This document shows positions 59,946-64,000 of a DNA stretch of 64,000 nucleotides, piece after piece (the first letter of the stretch is position 1; each line of letters starts with the position of its first letter). Below the pieces are notes generated by a model. That model saw nothing but the letters and a program-made list of their open reading frames with translations, had not been told where the DNA came from and ran no database searches. A program made the position numbers and the translations under genes. Origin of the DNA: Dioscorea cayenensis subsp. rotundata (Eukaryota; Streptophyta; Magnoliopsida; Dioscoreales; Dioscoreaceae). Where the stretch lies: contig NW_024086823.1 of assembly GCF_009730915.1 (NCBI RefSeq), positions 62,001 to 126,000 on the forward strand, given 5' to 3'.

Positions 59946-60937
59946 TGTCACACCCGCCCTTTCTACCAAGGTAAATGTGACACCCATTAGTAAAAATTTC
60001 ATTTTAATTGAAAAACTGACACCCCTTTTTTTAAAACACAAGCAGACTTACAAACAGGACTGCCAATTTTACACCAACTATAGGTTCAAATACGTAAATA
60101 CAATAAACATAATTACTCCAATTTGTGGTACAACTGCTACAAGATCACGACACCAACAAATAGAAAGAAAGGGGACCCACTACAATCTTGGACTCAACCC
60201 TGACGAGCTCTATACTCGAACAGGTGATCTACTAGGGTCTTGCTCCTGCAACTACAGCACATTTAGTTGGTCGATAGTGACTCAATAATTTCAAATAATT
60301 AAATGTAGTGTACATAGAGTATATAAAGATCAATTTTCACAAATAGCTTCCAAACTTTCACAATGACTAGAATTTTAGCAAAATACAACTTTAAAGAGCT
60401 TTTGAAAAATAAATTCATCACAAATCAACATCAAATCAATTTTCACAAAAAATCCAAATTTTTGTGAGAGAATGCCCTCCTAAGAGCGATAGCTGGGCTT
60501 CGCCCCTCACCACAATCCAAAATAACAGGTAATATAAAAACTAGTCTCAAATCCGCAGCCTGAAAAACTCTCCCCGACTTAGCCACCGTCGCGACTAGGT
60601 TGGGAGCCGCCTAGGTCTTCATAACCTTGACGTTGGCTATTGAGATCCCCGTGCGGCGACCCCAGGTTTTTCAAATAAAAGATCCCCATGTCAATGGCTC
60701 CCGCACCTCTTGATTAGGGTAAACTCAGGGTTAACCACGCCGCCTCCCATTAGGCCAGACCTTGGAACCCCACACTGCAGTGTTGGACTAAAATCCGTAG
60801 TCACCATCAAAATTAGTATAAGATCCACAGTACAATACATGCATAATACCAGCAAAGTCCAAATCCATGATACCATTCCTATACCATGAATGAAATTCAA
60901 TTCCACAAACATTGCCGGTAAAACATTTTAATATGCG
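59946..60937 (+). mobile_element. LTR-like repeat, copy 1
   Basis: It begins tgtcacacccgccc, a common start of plant Ty3/gypsy LTRs, and contains a GC-richer block at 60578-60815 that recurs in diverged form at 62431-62690. No protein-coding retrotransposon sequence is nearby, so the assignment is by shape and repetition only. Confidence 0.45.
60578..60815. repeat. Diverged repeat block, copy 1
   Basis: The order of shared pieces with 62431-62690 is gggagccgcc, cttgacgttgg, gtgcggcgacccc, ccacgccgcctcc, actgcagt and gtcaccatcaa. Spacing is conserved despite many substitutions. Confidence 0.7.
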
Positions 60938-63900
60938 TGTCACGCCCCGCCCCACGGGTCCCACACATTACATACCGCCATGACAACTCAGGGGAGGTCA
61001 AACACCTGCCTCAACCCCAGATCGCCGTAAGGCTAACCTGTTCCTTGAACATAACCACTATAACAACACAGAATAATTCAATAATAAACATATACAATAA
61101 CCTTACTATACAAGATCATCAATGTAACATAAGGTATGAATTATAAGCAAACATTATAAGAACAACACAACAATAATGACAATGACAAAGACTCCATAAG
61201 GACATTTTGAAGTCAAGCAAATATTTAAAATTACCTCCCAAAAATACAAAGCTATACCCTAAAATACATAATCATCAAATCGTTCCAAAATATGGGTATG
61301 GTTTCTCAGACAACACTGGACAATAGCAACATACATGAATAATTAAGAAGGAGATTTATATAAGTCGGTCGACACCGTAACCTCAGGGATTCCACACCCT
61401 ACATGCCAAGTACAAGAATATATATACAGAAACCAAAAGAAATAAATGCACTGCAATAACCTCTTGCCAAGCACTTCACGTCCACATGGCTTCACTGAAC
61501 TAACACCTGGGGAGAAGAAAAAGGGGCTGAGTAACTTGGTTACTCAGTGAGGGGAATCGTATGGAACTATAAAACATACATGTCCAAAAGAAATATAACC
61601 AATTTTACAATAAACAGTTTTAAGAGTTTACCAACACCCAAAATAAAGAACTTAGCAACCATAGAGTAAGATTAAAATCCACAAATAACATAGTATACCA
61701 ATATAAAGTCTTTTACAATAATAATTTAACAATGCCCAGCTTTAACTTAAATAGGAATCACTTTCCAAACATCTCAAAATATAAATGTTTGCAGAAAATG
61801 AATAGCTAAACAAAAATGATTTTCTTTCCACAATTTCAAACCCAGGTATTTGCATAATACAAGGTTTAATAGTTGTAACATGTTAAATGATTCAAAAGTG
61901 CGACCATAATTAAGATAGTATAAGTAACGAGCACAAAATAAGATTTCAAGCTTCTGCAAATGATATACACTATTAATAACCATTTTAAATCATAAACAAT
62001 TTAAAACCAATTATAATTGCAAAAACATATGTTCCTTCCAATAACTCGATAAAACAGGTATTGAAGAAATCTCAATCGATGACCAGATAATTGTAAATAG
62101 CCTCACAAATTAGATTATCAAGTGAGGGACTAAATAGGAAACCATATCTCATTCATGAACAAATAGAAAATGCAAAACAATAATATGATTTAAAATTCAA
62201 CAATGATAAAATATTGTAGAAATCAAGTATGAAAACATGAATGTGATCTTTTCATCAAGAAATGCAAGTCAACAACCTTTTCATTCATCAAAGAACCTAA
62301 AACAAGCTTAAAATCCAAGAATCATACCTTTTCCTTCAATAACTCAACAATTCAAAATCTTTAAAAAATAAATAAGTAAATAAATAAGTCATAAGTCGAT
62401 AGTAGCACAAATAGCCTTGAAAACCCTCTGTCACTAATTATGGCCTTGGTTAGGTCGGGAGCCACCAAGATGCGCGTATCTTGGCGTTGACCGCTGGGAA
62501 GTTCGTGTGGTGACTCCGAACAACCCAACTATATTCAAATCAAGGCTCTACTCTCCCACCTGAAATGGCATAACCGGTTTGACAGTTTTCCACGCCACCT
62601 CTAAACAGGTCGGCCCGTGGAAACCATCCACTTCCTTACTGTAGTAAGTATTGGGGATCCCCCTATGTCACCATCAACAAAAAACCATATCTAGCCCGCA
62701 GTCTTAGTAAATACATCAATAGGAAAGCATAAATCTCACTGAGAGATCACAAGTGTACACAAATGACGATTCAAGAGTGTATAACTTGCTTATAACAATT
62801 TCAATGAACCCATCTCTATCAAGAATAGCATATAAGAGTATTCTTTGAAAAGATACTTCAAATATAGCATCATTCTCTTCAAATTATCACAAATTTTATC
62901 ATATAAATTTTCACTCCAAGAGTGAGTAAACTATCCAAAACATCACATTTGGACATCTTTTCGCCAAATAAGCATCGTTTTGGAAAATAATAATGGAATA
63001 CACATTTCAAGAATAACATCAACAATAGCACAAAATGTGTTGCATAAATGGTTTGCATAAACTCATTTAATATCATAACAAGAGTCCCAAGTTTCATTGG
63101 AAACATACATTTTAGAACCTTTAAAACACAATAATGAAGTTTTTAAAGACAATATGACATTCTTGCAAAGTATCTTTGAATGGACTCAGTCATAATCCCA
63201 AATATTGTTTTCAGATGCCATAGAAAACAATTCGAGAAACTTTAGAAATGTTGACATATCATTCCAAGGAATTGTAAAATCATTTTCATCTTAATTTCTC
63301 AACTTTTCACATAAATCATCCTCACTCCATGAGTGAGTAATTTGCACATATCAAATCAAATAAATGTTATGCTAATCGTGAAACAAATCTTTTCATATAC
63401 AAAGACACCAATTTCAATAATTCCTTGAAGATATATTTCAAAACTAAGTTTTTAAACATAAATAACATCATAGAAAATATTCAAAATATATCATTCAAAA
63501 ACTCAACCATAATTTTATAGGGCTGAGTCAATTGGCCATACGCCTCGAAAGAAATCCTTTTTCATCAAGAAAACATCATGTAAGAGCAACCTTTGAAAGT
63601 ATAACATCGTCACAATGAAATTCAACTTAGTCTGCACAACTTATTTAGTCATCATAACCAAGACATCAAGTTTTTCTTGAAAATACACAATTCCAAACAT
63701 ATGATCCAAAACATTGGGTTCCATCACAAGTAACTTATACTTTGCAAATATTCTTGAAATAGGTTAAATAATAAATCATCAAGTTTCTAAATGCCATAGA
63801 AAACATTTCAAGAGTATTAGCAACAATAAATTATCATTGAAGGCCAAAGCAACTTTAACATTTGAAAATATGCATGATTTATAGTCCATAATTTAATAAA

Positions 63901-64000
63901 TTCCACTCACAAACTTGGCGAGCTAAAAACCTCCGGTGTTACTTCTCCACCGGCTCTTTCCCCTTGATTGAAGTCTCACCTCCTAGAAGCATTTAAACAA
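60938..64000 (+). mobile_element. LTR-like repeat, copy 2 (continues past window)
   Basis: It begins tgtcacgccccgccc immediately after copy 1. It holds the motif gagtaacttggttactcagt (about 61547-61566), the GC-richer block at 62431-62690 shared with copy 1 (for example gtcgggagccacc against gttgggagccgcc) and recurring cactcca(a/t)gagtgagtaa motifs (62909, 63322). The rest is A/T-rich with no ORF. The end lies beyond the window. Confidence 0.4.
62431..62690. repeat. Diverged repeat block, copy 2
   Basis: The counterpart of 60578-60815, with gggagccacc, cttggcgttgacc, gtgtggtgactcc, ccacgccacctc, actgtagt and gtcaccatcaa in the same order and orientation. Confidence 0.7.

Noticed and set aside
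1..64000. CRISPR array, phage, operon or plasmid-type system
   Set aside because: No regularly spaced repeats with unique spacers and no bacterial gene organisation; all real genes are intron-split and plant-like.

Overview
This is nuclear DNA from a flowering plant. Genes are split by many GT-AG introns, several encode chloroplast-targeted proteins (RNA helicase RH3, site-2-type protease EGY2), intergenic DNA is AT-rich, and transposable elements dominate the right half. I cannot fix the lineage; nothing looks organellar, bacterial or viral.

Left half (1-32.5 kb), gene-rich: APC13 (minus, 3 exons), a tRNA-Gln(UUG), RH3 (minus, 10 exons), a DUF300/TMEM184-type membrane protein (plus, 6 coding exons, head-to-head with RH3), a decayed or mis-sequenced PPR gene (minus), a cathepsin B-like cysteine protease (minus, 10 exons), a plant-specific unknown protein that I recognise as the DUF7804 type (plus, 2 exons) and EGY2 (plus, 13 exons). 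RH3 and EGY2 both serve the chloroplast, APC13 serves the cell cycle and the cathepsin the secretory/vacuolar route. They are ordinary neighbours and not an operon-like system. Large introns carry small transposon relics.

Right half (33.4-64 kb), a transposon graveyard with some well-preserved structures: a 6.06-kb LINE flanked by a perfect 15-bp target-site duplication (33450-39541); PIF/Harbinger relics (40.3-43.8 kb); a tRNA-derived SINE with target-site duplication (45161-45386); a LINE ORF1 fossil related to the big LINE (45.9-46.7 kb); a Ty3/gypsy relic with a ~1-kb LTR and almost no gag (46.7-48.8 kb); an internally deleted Ty1/copia element with two LTRs and a tRNA-Met-type primer site (49152-50158); a 1.17-kb hAT-like element carrying three fructokinase exons with their introns (50284-51453); a second, older LINE (52.8-59.2 kb); and two related LTR-like repeats (59.9 kb to the end).

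Three otherwise recognisable genes (RH3, PPR, EGY2) each need a one-base correction at a short homopolymer to be read through. Uncorrected sequencing errors explain this better than three independent pseudogenes. The cathepsin B gene has a different, non-homopolymer anomaly at one splice acceptor. I found no convincing new molecular system. The most original object is the fructokinase-carrying hAT-like element.
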